NCBI GenBank assembly: GCA_039026375.1
Contig: JBCCML010000012.1
Location: 1 to 64,000, forward strand
Direction: 5' to 3'
Source of the DNA: Thermohalobaculum sp039026375
GTDB taxonomy: Bacteria > Pseudomonadota > Alphaproteobacteria > Rhodobacterales > Rhodobacteraceae
DNA length: 64,000 nucleotides
The notes under the pieces are model-generated. The model saw only the letters and a program-made list of their open reading frames with translations, made no database searches and was not told the DNA's origin. Position 1 is the first letter of the stretch. Every line of letters begins with the position of its first letter. Positions 25,047 through 34,140 of the stretch are shown here, one piece after another. The position numbers and the translations under genes are program-made.

Positions 25047-25718
25047 ATGTCGCAACGACGGCCATTCGAATACGACATCTCCGTAACGGCGGACAAGGCC
25101 CGGCGTGCGCGGTCGCGTGGGATGACGGGATCGTTCGACAGCTCGACCAAGACGTGCCAGTGGCCTGGATGCAGCGCAGCCGGCGTCTATCGCGCGCCCG
25201 TATCGCCAGAAAAATTGGACGAATTCAACTGGTATTGCCTTGAGCATGTCCGCGCAGTGAACAAGTCCTGGAACTTCTTCGCAGGATGGACCGAGGAAGA
25301 ACTGGAAGCGCAGAATAAAGCCGACCGGACCTGGGAGCGACCGACCTGGACATTAAAGGATGGGCCAAAGGTGACCGCACAGAACTGGCCGCATTCCGAG
25401 GGTCAAGCATGGGCCCGTTGGGGGTTCAACGACCCGCTGGATGTCTTGGGTGATGCCGCTACGCAGAACCCGGGGCGAACCGAAGGTGCGCCAAAACGCC
25501 GGTTTCGCCGATTGGCACGGGACGAACAGCGGGCGATGGATACGCTTGGACTGCCCCACGAGGTCGAGAACCTGGGAGATGTCAGGGCCCGGTATCGCGA
25601 GTTGGTCAAAGATCTGCACCCGGACATGAATGGCGGCGGACGTGACGACGAGGCCAGGCTGACCCGTGTCATTCGGGCCTGGGACATCTTGAAGAAAAGC
25701 AAGAGCTTCCGCGAGTAG
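25047..25718 (+). CDS. J-domain (DnaJ-like) protein
   Basis: The 223-residue protein has an N-terminal region with a CQWPGC and YCLEH cysteine/histidine cluster that may bind metal, and a C-terminal J domain (about 155-220) with the HPD motif in LVKDLHPDMNGG. J-domain proteins stimulate Hsp70 ATPase. It lacks the Gly/Phe and zinc-finger regions of classic DnaJ, so it is a specialised co-chaperone; its client is unknown. It is divergent from the bolA-type gene. Confidence 0.9.
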   Translation: MSQRRPFEYDISVTADKARRARSRGMTGSFDSSTKTCQWPGCSAAGVYRAPVSPEKLDEFNWYCLEHVRAVNKSWNFFAGWTEEELEAQNKADRTWERPTWTLKDGPKVTAQNWPHSEGQAWARWGFNDPLDVLGDAATQNPGRTEGAPKRRFRRLARDEQRAMDTLGLPHEVENLGDVRARYRELVKDLHPDMNGGGRDDEARLTRVIRAWDILKKSKSFRE

Positions 25719-25808
25719 TGGTGGGGCGCCACGCGCTCCCAGTCGAGATTGACGCTGCCTTCAACGTCTCCGCAGCCCACCCACCCGCGCGCGGCGCCCC
25801 GATCGCAC

Positions 25809-26660
25809 CTAGCTGCGCAATGATCTGGCGAATGCGGCGGCGTCTGCAAGGCGCTTCGCGTCGATGCCTGTGACGAAGCCCAAGTCTGCAAGGCGGGCGG
25901 CCACAGCTTCCGTCGCGACGTTACCTTTAGCACCCGGTGCATAGGGGCATCCGCCAAGCCCGCCAGCTGCTGCGTCAAAGACCCGAAGGCCTTTCTCCAG
26001 ACTGACCTCGATGTTCTCCAACGCGCGACCATTCGTATCGTGGTAGTGCCCGGCCAGGCGTTCTGGCGGCAGGACGTCCAGAACGGCATCCAGCATAGCA
26101 GCGATCTTGTCCGGCGTGCCGGCCCCGATTGTGTCGCCCAGACTGAGCTCCTCACAACCCGCGTCCGCCAAAGCGCGCGCAACTTTTGCTGTCGCGCTTG
26201 GGTCGATGGGTCCGTCATAGGGGCAGGCAACGGCACAGCTGACATAGCCACGCACGGGAATGCCATCCGCCAAAGCGGCGTGAATGATGGGAATCGCTCG
26301 TTCTAGCGCCTCCTCCATGGAAGAATTGACATTTGCACGACTAAAGCCGTCGGAGGCTGAGCCGAAGACACCTACAGCCTCGACCTGGGCATCCTTGGCC
26401 CGTTCGTAGCCTTTCAGGTTCGGGCAAATGGCCGTGTACGACACGCCGGCATGGCGTGAGATCCCAGCCATCACATCGGCACCATCGGCCATCTGTGGCA
26501 CCCATTTCGGGCTGACAAAACTGGCGACCTCGATCTTGGTGAACCCACATTGGCTGAGCTGGTTCACTAGGCGGATCTTGTCTTGCGTGGGGATGGCGCG
26601 GGCCTCGTTCTGCAGCCCGTCGCGCGCCGCCATCTCCCAGATTGTAACGTGTTCAGCCAT
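25809..26660 (-). CDS. mvaB: Hydroxymethylglutaryl-CoA lyase
   Basis: HMG-CoA lyase cleaves HMG-CoA to acetyl-CoA and acetoacetate, the last step of leucine catabolism. The 283-residue TIM-barrel protein has MAARDGLQNE near the start, VASFVSPKWVPQMAD, the metal-binding HYHDTNGRALEN and the C-terminal GLGGCPYAPGAKGNVATE catalytic cysteine loop. Its start overlaps the end of mccA by 8 bp, which fixes the ATG at 26660 and shows translational coupling. Confidence 0.95.
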   Translation of the reverse strand: MAEHVTIWEMAARDGLQNEARAIPTQDKIRLVNQLSQCGFTKIEVASFVSPKWVPQMADGADVMAGISRHAGVSYTAICPNLKGYERAKDAQVEAVGVFGSASDGFSRANVNSSMEEALERAIPIIHAALADGIPVRGYVSCAVACPYDGPIDPSATAKVARALADAGCEELSLGDTIGAGTPDKIAAMLDAVLDVLPPERLAGHYHDTNGRALENIEVSLEKGLRVFDAAAGGLGGCPYAPGAKGNVATEAVAARLADLGFVTGIDAKRLADAAAFARSLRS

Positions 26661-28635
26661 CGGTTGTCGCCGGTTCCAGGCGTACCAGGATCGCACCTTC
26701 GTCGATCTGGTCGCCCAATCTTGCGTTGACCTCCGCCACCTGGCCATCGCGGGGCGCGCTGAGCGTGTGCTCCATCTTCATCGCCTCCATAACCACCAGC
26801 GCATCGCCCTTGGCAACCTGAGATCCCGGCAGAACGTACACAGCCTTGATGGCGCCGGTCATCGGGGCGGCGATGTCATCGCCGGCTGTCTGTTCTTCGG
26901 TCTCAATGGCCAGAGGGTCAGGCAACCCGAACGTGAATGCTCCACAGTCGAAGAACACCGTCAGCGCACGGTCATGCCGTATCGCAGTGACCTTCTGGCG
27001 GCGGCCGTCAAGCTCGACGGTCAGCTTTGGCATCGGGCCCCAGATCCATATCTCGCGCTCTTCGCCGCCAATCTCGACGTGGAAATGGGTTGGGCCCAAG
27101 GTCTGGACAGGGATCTGCAGGCGTTCCCCGGCTGCCTCGATCAAGGCAAACTGACGGGCGTTGCCCCAAAGCCGCCAGCCGATCAGGCGGCCCCAGAGGT
27201 CTTCATTGTTCAGAGGGTCCAAGATCCGCAGCGCGGCGACCGCGGCGATCATGCGCGCCTCGGGCGGCTCCGTCAGAGGTGCAGTCAGATGGTCCAGGTC
27301 ACGGGCGATCAACCCGGTGTCCACATCTCCGTCAGAGAGACCGTGATGCCGGGCCAGCGCCGCCAGGAAGGCCACATTGGTGACAGTTCCGGCGACCTGC
27401 GTTGCAGCCAACGCATAGCGCAACCGGCTCAACGCCTCACCCCGGGTCGCCCCGTGGACAATGACCTTGGCGATCATGGGATCGTAGAAGGGGGTAATCC
27501 GGTCACCAGAACGCACCCCCGTATCGCAGCGCGCAAAGTCAGGTAGCGAAAGGTGCGCCAGCTGCCCCGTGGCGGGCAGGAAGTTTCGGCTGGCATCCTC
27601 GGCGTAGATCCGAGCTTCGAACGCATGACCGTCGATGGCCAGATCCCCTTGAGCGACCGGCAGCGGGGCACCGGCGGCCACCCGCAACTGCCATTCCACC
27701 AGGTCGTGGCCCGTGATGGCTTCCGTCACGGGGTGTTCGACCTGAAGGCGGGTGTTCATCTCCATGAAGTAAAAGCGACCCGGGTCTAACCCGTCCGATG
27801 CATCCACGATGAACTCGACCGTGCCAGCGCCCTTGTAGCCGATCGCCTCGGCGGCGCGGACGGCCGCCTGGCCCATGGCGTCCCGCATCTCTGGTGTCAT
27901 GCCGGGGGCGGGGGCCTCCTCGATGACCTTCTGATGGCGGCGCTGCAGTGAACAGTCACGCTCGAAGAGATGCACGGCGCGGGCACCGTCAGCGAAGACC
28001 TGCACCTCGATATGCCGCGGCTTGGCGACGTACTTCTCAATCAGGCAGTGGTCATTGCCGAACGCCGCCAGCGCTTCGCGTTTGGCCGAGGTCAGCGCGG
28101 CATCGAAGTCCGCCCGCCCATCGACACGGCGCATGCCCTTTCCACCGCCGCCCGCACTTGCCTTGATCAAGACCGGATAGCCGATCGTGTCGGCCTGCGC
28201 TGCCAGAAACGCCGGGTCCTGATCAGGCCCGTGATAGCCGGGAACGACGGAGACGCCCGCGTCCTCCATCAGGCGCTTCGCGGCGTCCTTCAGGCCCATC
28301 TTGCGGATCGCATCTGCAGAGGGGCCAATGAAGGTAAGTCCTGCTGCCTCGACGGCCTCGACAAAATCAGGATTCTCCGAGAGGAAGCCATAGCCTGGAT
28401 GGATTGCCTGGGCGCCGGTCGACAGTGCGGCGTCGATCAGGGCGTCGATCTTCAGATAGCTCTCTCGGGCGGGGGCGGGACCGATATGGACCGCCTCGTC
28501 GGCAATCTCGACATGCAGCGCCTGCGCGTCAGCGTCCGAATAAACCGCGACAGTTCGCACACCCATCCGTCGAGCCGTCTTGATGACCCTGCAGGCGATC
28601 TCGCCGCGGTTGGCTATGAGGATCTTGGAGAACAT
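26653..28635 (-). CDS. mccA: Methylcrotonyl-CoA carboxylase, biotin-containing alpha subunit
   Basis: The 660-residue protein has a biotin carboxylase domain (about 1-450: MFSKILIANRGEIACRVI, ATP loop KASAGGGGKGMR, MNTRLQVEHPVTE) and a C-terminal biotinyl domain with the biotinylated lysine in VVMEAMKMEHTL (about residue 625). It carboxylates biotin for 3-methylcrotonyl-CoA carboxylation in leucine breakdown. The neighbouring mccB and HMG-CoA lyase genes support this over propionyl- or geranyl-CoA carboxylase. Its ATG overlaps the stop of an inserted gene (ATGA), and a decayed duplicate of its first 20 codons lies 703 bp upstream. Confidence 0.95.
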   Translation of the reverse strand: MFSKILIANRGEIACRVIKTARRMGVRTVAVYSDADAQALHVEIADEAVHIGPAPARESYLKIDALIDAALSTGAQAIHPGYGFLSENPDFVEAVEAAGLTFIGPSADAIRKMGLKDAAKRLMEDAGVSVVPGYHGPDQDPAFLAAQADTIGYPVLIKASAGGGGKGMRRVDGRADFDAALTSAKREALAAFGNDHCLIEKYVAKPRHIEVQVFADGARAVHLFERDCSLQRRHQKVIEEAPAPGMTPEMRDAMGQAAVRAAEAIGYKGAGTVEFIVDASDGLDPGRFYFMEMNTRLQVEHPVTEAITGHDLVEWQLRVAAGAPLPVAQGDLAIDGHAFEARIYAEDASRNFLPATGQLAHLSLPDFARCDTGVRSGDRITPFYDPMIAKVIVHGATRGEALSRLRYALAATQVAGTVTNVAFLAALARHHGLSDGDVDTGLIARDLDHLTAPLTEPPEARMIAAVAALRILDPLNNEDLWGRLIGWRLWGNARQFALIEAAGERLQIPVQTLGPTHFHVEIGGEEREIWIWGPMPKLTVELDGRRQKVTAIRHDRALTVFFDCGAFTFGLPDPLAIETEEQTAGDDIAAPMTGAIKAVYVLPGSQVAKGDALVVMEAMKMEHTLSAPRDGQVAEVNARLGDQIDEGAILVRLEPATTDG

Positions 28636-29336
28636 CAGTCGCGTAACCTCTCACGGACAAAGTCCGGCAAAGGCCATGCTTCCCGATCCATCCCGGTAAT
28701 TGGTCCCGGGCGTTGCCCACGCCAGGCATAGGACCAAAGATCCCGGTGAAGGGTGATCTCAAGCCTGGCGAGCCCTTCGTCGATCACCTCCTTTTTCTCA
28801 TCGATTAAGGCTTCTAGCTCTTGTTCGGCCGTAGCGGACTTGACCGCACGGTTGAAGTCCGAGCGCTGAAAGATACCAGTAATGCGCTTGATCAAGTCTC
28901 GACCCCACGCGGTTGCCATCCAAAGCAGGACCGCGCCGATCACTTCGCTACTCGCATTCAGTCCCCAAAGCAGGATATCTCCGAGACTGGGTAGGCCCCA
29001 TCCCTTGTGCTCGCGCTCTGCCCGCAATGCGAGGCGAAGGCCATGAAACTGCTGGGAAAAGTCATGGCGCAGGCGCCGGGCAAACGGCGATCGCTCAAAG
29101 TCCGATCGACCGGCCCAGACCTGCAACTTGGGGCGCGAGAGAAAGCCCTTCTGGTTGGCCTTCATGAAATCCGCAAAGTCGCAGATGATCTCGTAGTCCT
29201 CTGGCTCCTGCCCGTGGTGGATGAGGTAGATCGGTATCTCGACATCTGAGGTCAGCGTGAACTCGGGCACTTGGTCCCAAGCAGAATCCAGGACACCGCG
29301 AATAGACGACCCAAGGGAGTTTAGACGATCCTTCAT
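28635..29336 (-). CDS. Unknown protein inserted in the mcc operon, one membrane helix
   Basis: I do not recognise this 233-residue protein. It has a basic middle region (RLALRAEREH), a probable membrane segment around residues 115-140 (LLWGLNASSEVIGAVLLWMA) and a charged, possibly coiled-coil C-terminal third (EQELEALIDEKKEVIDEGLA). It is translationally tied to the operon: its ATG follows the stop of the 20-codon mccA remnant by one base and its stop overlaps the mccA start. The damaged mccA duplicate on its upstream side indicates that it entered the operon by insertion. No function can be assigned. Confidence 0.7.
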   Translation of the reverse strand: MKDRLNSLGSSIRGVLDSAWDQVPEFTLTSDVEIPIYLIHHGQEPEDYEIICDFADFMKANQKGFLSRPKLQVWAGRSDFERSPFARRLRHDFSQQFHGLRLALRAEREHKGWGLPSLGDILLWGLNASSEVIGAVLLWMATAWGRDLIKRITGIFQRSDFNRAVKSATAEQELEALIDEKKEVIDEGLARLEITLHRDLWSYAWRGQRPGPITGMDREAWPLPDFVRERLRD

Positions 29337-29337
29337 C

Positions 29338-29400
29338 TCACTTCCTGACCACCCAGCAGGCGATCATGCGCCGGTTCGATATGAGGATTTCGGAGGACAT
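29338..29400 (-). pseudogene. Vestigial duplicate of the mccA 5' end (20 codons)
   Basis: On the minus strand 29400-29338 encodes MSSEILISNRRMIACWVVRK and a stop. The first 20 codons of mccA encode MFSKILIANRGEIACRVIKT. By my hand alignment 46 of 60 bases match, without gaps. The remnant begins one base after the nuclease stop codon, where mccA would be expected in an ancestral mccB-nuclease-mccA operon. It ends in a TGA one base before the next gene. It may still be translated as a leader peptide. Confidence 0.85.
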
Positions 29401-29401
29401 A

Positions 29402-29947
29402 CTAACACCAGCCCTCGCGTCGACCACCAGAGTAGTGACGAGCCAAGTCGATCTCCGTCATGATTTGCGATGCACTGCGGCCGTCGATGAACATCGATGC
29501 CAAGTGGCGTCCATAGCGATCTGAACCAGTCAAAACGACTTTGACTTCGTCAGCAGTCCAGATCCGCCAGCGCAATGCCCATGTTGCCTTTGTCCCAGAC
29601 CAAAACTCGGAAAAGCACTTGGGCGAATAAACCTCTGGCGCATCGAAGCCTGTCAAGCGTGCCTTGATTAATCGGATTCCGCCGCAGTGCAGTCTTACAG
29701 TGTCTCCATCTGTGACGCTGGTGACACGACAGCCATCTCCACCAAGGTACACGCTTCGCGCCAACGAGTATGTTTCGCGCCCATAGATGAAGGTGGCTGC
29801 AAACGCCGCAAGCATCAAGGGTCCTCGCCAGATTCTTAGAATACTCTGGTGCTTTCGGGCAGGCTTCTCCCACCAGCGGTTAGGGCGCACGGTGATCCTG
29901 CCCCTCTTATCTGTCCGGATCACTTTGATCTTTGGCTTACGCGTCAT
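29402..29947 (-). CDS. Membrane-anchored thermonuclease (SNase)-like protein
   Basis: A 181-residue protein with a basic N-terminus, one membrane helix (about 41-58) and a staphylococcal-nuclease-like domain starting at RVTSVTDGDTVRLHCGG and continuing ARLTGFDAPEVYSPKC and SDRYGRHLASMFIDG, which hold the family Asp/Arg/Glu positions. It may cleave nucleic acid outside the inner membrane. It lies between mccB (3-bp gap) and the mccA remnant; nuclease genes of this kind within mcc operons are, to my memory, common in Rhodobacteraceae although their link to leucine breakdown is unclear. Confidence 0.82.
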   Translation of the reverse strand: MTRKPKIKVIRTDKRGRITVRPNRWWEKPARKHQSILRIWRGPLMLAAFAATFIYGRETYSLARSVYLGGDGCRVTSVTDGDTVRLHCGGIRLIKARLTGFDAPEVYSPKCFSEFWSGTKATWALRWRIWTADEVKVVLTGSDRYGRHLASMFIDGRSASQIMTEIDLARHYSGGRREGWC

Positions 29948-29950
29948 GGT

Positions 29951-31558
29951 TCACATCCTGAACACGCCAAAGTGGAAGTCGGGGATCGGGGCGTTTAGCG
30001 CTGCCGACAGCGACAGCCCCAGCACGTCTCGGGTCTTGCGCGGGTCAATCACGCCGTCGTCCCAGAGGCGGGCCGACGCGTAGAGGCAGTGTGACTGGCG
30101 GTCGAATTGGGCGATGATCGGGTCCTTGATCGCGCGCTCGTCTTCATCGGTGAACGTGCCACCGCGGGCTTCGACCTGGTCTTTCTTCACTGTGGCGAGC
30201 ACGCCTGCCGCCTGCTCGCCGCCCATGATCGAGATCCGCGCGTTCGGCCAAGACCACAAGAACCGCGGCTGGAAGCCACGCCCGCACATGCCGTAGTTGC
30301 CCGCCCCGAAGCTACCCCCGATCATCATGGTCACCTTGGGCACCTGCGCGCAGCTGACCGCGTGGACCATCTTGGCGCCGTGCTTGGCGATGCCCTCAGC
30401 CTCGTACTTGCGGCCAACCATGTAGCCCGTGACGTTCTGCAGGAAGACCAGCGGGATCTTACGCTGGCAGCAAAGCTCGATGAAGTGTGCGGCCTTCACG
30501 GAGCTTTCCGAGTAGATCACCCCGTTGTTGCCCAGGATCCCACACGGAATGCCGTGAACATGCGCAAATCCTGTGACCAGCGTGGTCCCGAAGCGGGCCT
30601 TGAACTCATCAAAACGCGAGCCGTCGACTACGCGGGCGATGACCTCACGCACGTCGTAGGGTTTGCGCCAGTCTACGGGAACCACGCCCATGATCTCGTC
30701 GGGATCGTAGGCCGGCGGCTCGGGCGCCTGCATCTGAACATCAACCCGCTTCTCGCGGTTCAGGCCCGCCACGATCTGGCGCGTGATGGCGAGCGCGTGG
30801 GCGTCATTCTCGGCCCGGTGATCCACCACGCCCGAGAGGCGTGAGTGGACATCCGCGCCGCCCAACTCCTCGGCGGTCACGACTTCGCCGATGGCGGCCT
30901 TTACCAGGGGGGGACCGGCCAGGAAGATCGTCCCCTGGTCGCGCACGATAACGCTCTCATCGCACATCGCGGGCACGTAGGCCCCACCGGCCGTGCACGA
31001 GCCCATGACCACGGCGATCTGCGGGATACCGGCCGCGGACATGCGCGCCTGATTGTAGAACTCGCGCCCGAAATGGTCACGGTCTGGGAAGATCTCGTCC
31101 TGCTGGGGCAGGTTCCCGCCCCCCGAGTCGACCAGGTAGATGCACGGGAGGTTGTTCTCCATCCCCACCTCCTGCGCGCGGAGGTGTTTCTTGACCGTCA
31201 TCGGGTAGTAGGTGCCGCCCTTCACGGTGGCGTCATTGCAGATGATCAGGCACTCGCGGCCCGAGACGCGGCCAACGCCCGTGATGATGCCCGCCCCGGG
31301 GCAGTCGCCGTCGTGCATGTCGTGCGCAGCAACGGACCCCAATTCCAGGAACGGTGTGCCGGGATCCAGCAGGTTCTCGACCCGATCGCGAGGCAGCATC
31401 TTCCCGCGCCCCTCGTGCCGGGCCCTGGCGCGCGCCCCGCCACCTTCCCGGGCCGCGGCAACTGCATCGCTGACTTCTTGCAACGCGGCCTGCATGGCGG
31501 TTCGATTAGCGGCAAAACCGTCGCTGCGGGGAGAGATTTGGCTTGTGAGAACGCCCAT
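29951..31558 (-). CDS. mccB: Methylcrotonyl-CoA carboxylase beta subunit (carboxyltransferase)
   Basis: The 535-residue protein is a biotin-dependent carboxyltransferase: KMLPRDRVENLLDPGTPFLELG, GKGGTYYPMTVKK-like CNDATVKGGTYYP, MGSCTAGGAYVPAMCDE and MIGGSFGAGNYGMCGRGFQP are all typical of the 3-methylcrotonyl-CoA subunit. The ATG at 31558 (MGVLTSQISPRSDGF) matches the usual N-terminus; a longer frame to 31600 has no support. It heads the mccB-nuclease-(insert)-mccA-HMG-CoA lyase operon for leucine catabolism. Confidence 0.95.
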   Translation of the reverse strand: MGVLTSQISPRSDGFAANRTAMQAALQEVSDAVAAAREGGGARARARHEGRGKMLPRDRVENLLDPGTPFLELGSVAAHDMHDGDCPGAGIITGVGRVSGRECLIICNDATVKGGTYYPMTVKKHLRAQEVGMENNLPCIYLVDSGGGNLPQQDEIFPDRDHFGREFYNQARMSAAGIPQIAVVMGSCTAGGAYVPAMCDESVIVRDQGTIFLAGPPLVKAAIGEVVTAEELGGADVHSRLSGVVDHRAENDAHALAITRQIVAGLNREKRVDVQMQAPEPPAYDPDEIMGVVPVDWRKPYDVREVIARVVDGSRFDEFKARFGTTLVTGFAHVHGIPCGILGNNGVIYSESSVKAAHFIELCCQRKIPLVFLQNVTGYMVGRKYEAEGIAKHGAKMVHAVSCAQVPKVTMMIGGSFGAGNYGMCGRGFQPRFLWSWPNARISIMGGEQAAGVLATVKKDQVEARGGTFTDEDERAIKDPIIAQFDRQSHCLYASARLWDDGVIDPRKTRDVLGLSLSAALNAPIPDFHFGVFRM

Positions 31559-31680
31559 GGTGATATCCGAACGTGTGCGCGCCGTTGTTGGCGCGGCCAA
31601 CTTGGTAACATCGGGTTTGACGGAAGCAAATGCCCGGTCGATGAACGCGCACGGGCAACAGCGTCGCGAAAACGTCGGAA

Positions 31681-31707
31681 CGACCTGTTACGACCTGTTA
31701 CGACCTT
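31681..31707. repeat. Short tandem 10-bp repeat upstream of mccB
   Basis: CGACCTGTTA occurs twice in tandem and then partly again (CGACCTT) in the divergent region between mccB and the PHP-domain gene. It may be an operator or simple slippage. Confidence 0.6.
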
Positions 31708-31744
31708 AGATAGACGAAATGAACGACACCAGCAGAGGTTGACG

Positions 31745-32671
31745 ATGACGACATTGGCGCCCTTCGATGCCCCAGGGACCTTCTACAAGGGCAATCTGCA
31801 CACCCACTCGACAAACTCTGACGGGGCGCTGGCGCCAGACATCGTTTGTAAGCGCTACGCCGCTGAAGGCTATGATTTCATATGCCTCTCAGACCACTTG
31901 GTCGGTCTTTATGACTATCCAATCTCCGACACGACCACCTGCCGGGGCGCTGGTTTCACAACCATTCTGGGCGCGGAAGTACACTCCGGCGCGCTCAGCA
32001 ATGGCGAGATCTGGCATCTGCTGGCCGTGGGGCTGCCAACGGACTTCGCACCGCCTGATGCGCCTGACTTCGATGCGGCCAAAGCGCCGGAGCCCGCCGC
32101 CTCGTTGGCAAGGCGTTGCCGCGATGCCGGCGCCTTTGTCGCCATTGCGCATCCGGAGTGGTTCAATATGACCCTGGACGATGCCCGCCAGATCGACGCG
32201 GCCCATGCCGTCGAGATCTATAACCACGGCTGTGAGATCGAGACGGATCGCGGAAACGGTACGGCAATTCTGGACCAACTGCTCCAAGAAAACCGCAGGA
32301 TGACGGCCATCGCCACAGATGACGCCCACTTCAAAGGACCGGATCACTTCGGGGGTTGGGTGATGGTCAAGGCGGCGGCGAACGAGCCAGACCTGCTGCT
32401 GTCGGCATTGAAGGCAGGCCACCATTACTCCTCGCAAGGCCCCCTGATCCATCACATGGCTTACGATGGAGAGCGCGTGACAATCTCCTGTTCTCCAGCG
32501 GAAACCGTCATTGCCCTGGGCGCAGGCGCTGCGGGACGCCAAGTCTATGGACGCGGGCTGTCCCATGCCGAGTTTGACGTCACCAGGTTCCGGCAAGGCG
32601 GCTGGCTGCGCCTGGTCGTGGTGGATCAATTCGGGCGCAAAGCCTGGTCAAATCCTGTCTGGCTGGATTGA
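31745..32671 (+). CDS. PHP-domain metal-dependent phosphoesterase
   Basis: A 308-residue protein with PHP metal ligands: GNLHTHSTNSDGAL near residue 17, CLSDHLVGLYDYP, the Glu in LGAEVHSGA, HPEWFNM and ATDDAHFKGPDHF. PHP proteins hydrolyse phosphoesters such as nucleotides or histidinol phosphate. AGAGG precedes the ATG at 31745. The ATP-grasp/Anbu cluster starts 62 bp downstream in the same direction, so it may be part of that operon. Confidence 0.87.
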   Translation: MTTLAPFDAPGTFYKGNLHTHSTNSDGALAPDIVCKRYAAEGYDFICLSDHLVGLYDYPISDTTTCRGAGFTTILGAEVHSGALSNGEIWHLLAVGLPTDFAPPDAPDFDAAKAPEPAASLARRCRDAGAFVAIAHPEWFNMTLDDARQIDAAHAVEIYNHGCEIETDRGNGTAILDQLLQENRRMTAIATDDAHFKGPDHFGGWVMVKAAANEPDLLLSALKAGHHYSSQGPLIHHMAYDGERVTISCSPAETVIALGAGAAGRQVYGRGLSHAEFDVTRFRQGGWLRLVVVDQFGRKAWSNPVWLD

Positions 32672-32733
32672 TTGCGCACCTTGTCACCACGCCGGGGTTC
32701 GGTATGGTCGGGCGACGCCAGACGGGATGAGCG

Positions 32734-34140
32734 ATGTTCGACGAGATGTCAGGCAGCGGGGATGCGATACGTTCGCCCTATGCCCGAATTGCCGATTGGA
32801 TTGATGCCGTTGGCGTCGAACGTCTGCAACAGCGGTCCGCCGAGGCGGAAGCCATCTTCCGGCGGATTGGCATCACTTTCGCGGTATACGGTGAAGGTGG
32901 CGATCCGGAGCGGCTGATCCCCTTTGATCTGGTGCCAAGGGTGTTTTCCGCCCTGGAATGGCAGCACCTGGATCGCGGTATCCGGCAGCGCGCACGGGCG
33001 CTGAATGCCTTTCTCTACGACGTTTACCACCGCGGCGAGATCATGAAGGCCGGCATCGTTCCGGAGCATCTAGTCTACAGGAATGCGGCTTTCGTGCCCG
33101 CAATGGTCGGGGTCGAGCCGCCCGGCAGGGTCTATAGCCATATCGTGGGCATCGACATAGTGCGGACCGGCGAAAGCTCGTTCCAAGTCCTTGAAGACAA
33201 CTGCCGCACACCTTCTGGCGTCTCCTATATGCTGGAGAACCGCGAGATCATGATGCGCATGTTCCCGGACTTGTTTGCGGGCGGTGGTGTCCAGCCGGTT
33301 GATGGGTACGCCGACGAGTTACTGCGCACGCTGAAAGAGGTCGCGCCGCCTGCCTGCAAGGGCGAGCCGAACATCGTCGTGCTGACCCCGGGTTCGTTCA
33401 ACTCGGCGTATTACGAGCACTCTTTCCTGGCGGATCTGATGGGTGTGCCGCTGGTCGAGGCAGGGGACCTTTTCGTCGATGAGGGCCGCGTCTGGATGCG
33501 CACGACGCGCGGGCCCAGCCTGGTCGATGTCATCTACCGCCGGATCGACGATGACTACATCGATCCGCTCGCGTTCCGGCCGGAATCGCTGTTGGGCGTG
33601 CCGGGCCTGTTCGACGTCTACCGCTCGGGCGGGGTCACCTTGTGCTCCGCGCCCGGTGCTGGCGTGGCAGATGACAAGGCGATCTATGTCTTCGTGCCCG
33701 AAATGATCCGCTTCTACCTGGGCGAGACCCCAATTCTGGAGAATGTGCCAACTTGGCGCTGCGCCTTAGGCGACGAGTGCGCCCATGTCTTGGACAATCT
33801 GGAAGATGTGGTCGTCAAGGAAGTTCATGGCTCGGGCGGATACGGCATGCTGATCGGACCCAAGGCCACGGCGGAGGAACGCACCGCCTACGCCGAACGC
33901 ATCCGCAAAAGCCCCAGCGAATTCATCGCGCAGCCGACGCTGGATCTGTCTACGGTGCCCTCCCTGGGCCCGGACGGGGTCGGACCACGCCACGTTGACT
34001 TGCGCCCCTATTGCCTGGTGGGCAGCCAGATGCGACTGGTCCCGGGCGGCCTGACACGGGTGGCGCTGCGGCAGGGATCGCTGGTGGTCAACTCCAGCCA
34101 GGGCGGCGGTGTAAAAGACACCTGGGTGCTGGCCTCATGA
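32734..34140 (+). CDS. Circularly permuted ATP-grasp protein (type 2)
   Basis: The 468-residue protein matches the circularly permuted ATP-grasp family: EVLEDNCRTPSGVSYMLEN-type segment (FQVLEDNCRTPSGVSYML), RTTRGPSLVDVIYRRIDDDY and VVKEVHGSGGYGMLIGP. These are predicted amide- or peptide-bond-forming ligases. The gene is always close to alpha-E, transglutaminase and often Anbu genes, and here all four follow in order. Stop and next start overlap (ATGA). The product that it ligates is unknown. Confidence 0.92.
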   Translation: MFDEMSGSGDAIRSPYARIADWIDAVGVERLQQRSAEAEAIFRRIGITFAVYGEGGDPERLIPFDLVPRVFSALEWQHLDRGIRQRARALNAFLYDVYHRGEIMKAGIVPEHLVYRNAAFVPAMVGVEPPGRVYSHIVGIDIVRTGESSFQVLEDNCRTPSGVSYMLENREIMMRMFPDLFAGGGVQPVDGYADELLRTLKEVAPPACKGEPNIVVLTPGSFNSAYYEHSFLADLMGVPLVEAGDLFVDEGRVWMRTTRGPSLVDVIYRRIDDDYIDPLAFRPESLLGVPGLFDVYRSGGVTLCSAPGAGVADDKAIYVFVPEMIRFYLGETPILENVPTWRCALGDECAHVLDNLEDVVVKEVHGSGGYGMLIGPKATAEERTAYAERIRKSPSEFIAQPTLDLSTVPSLGPDGVGPRHVDLRPYCLVGSQMRLVPGGLTRVALRQGSLVVNSSQGGGVKDTWVLAS

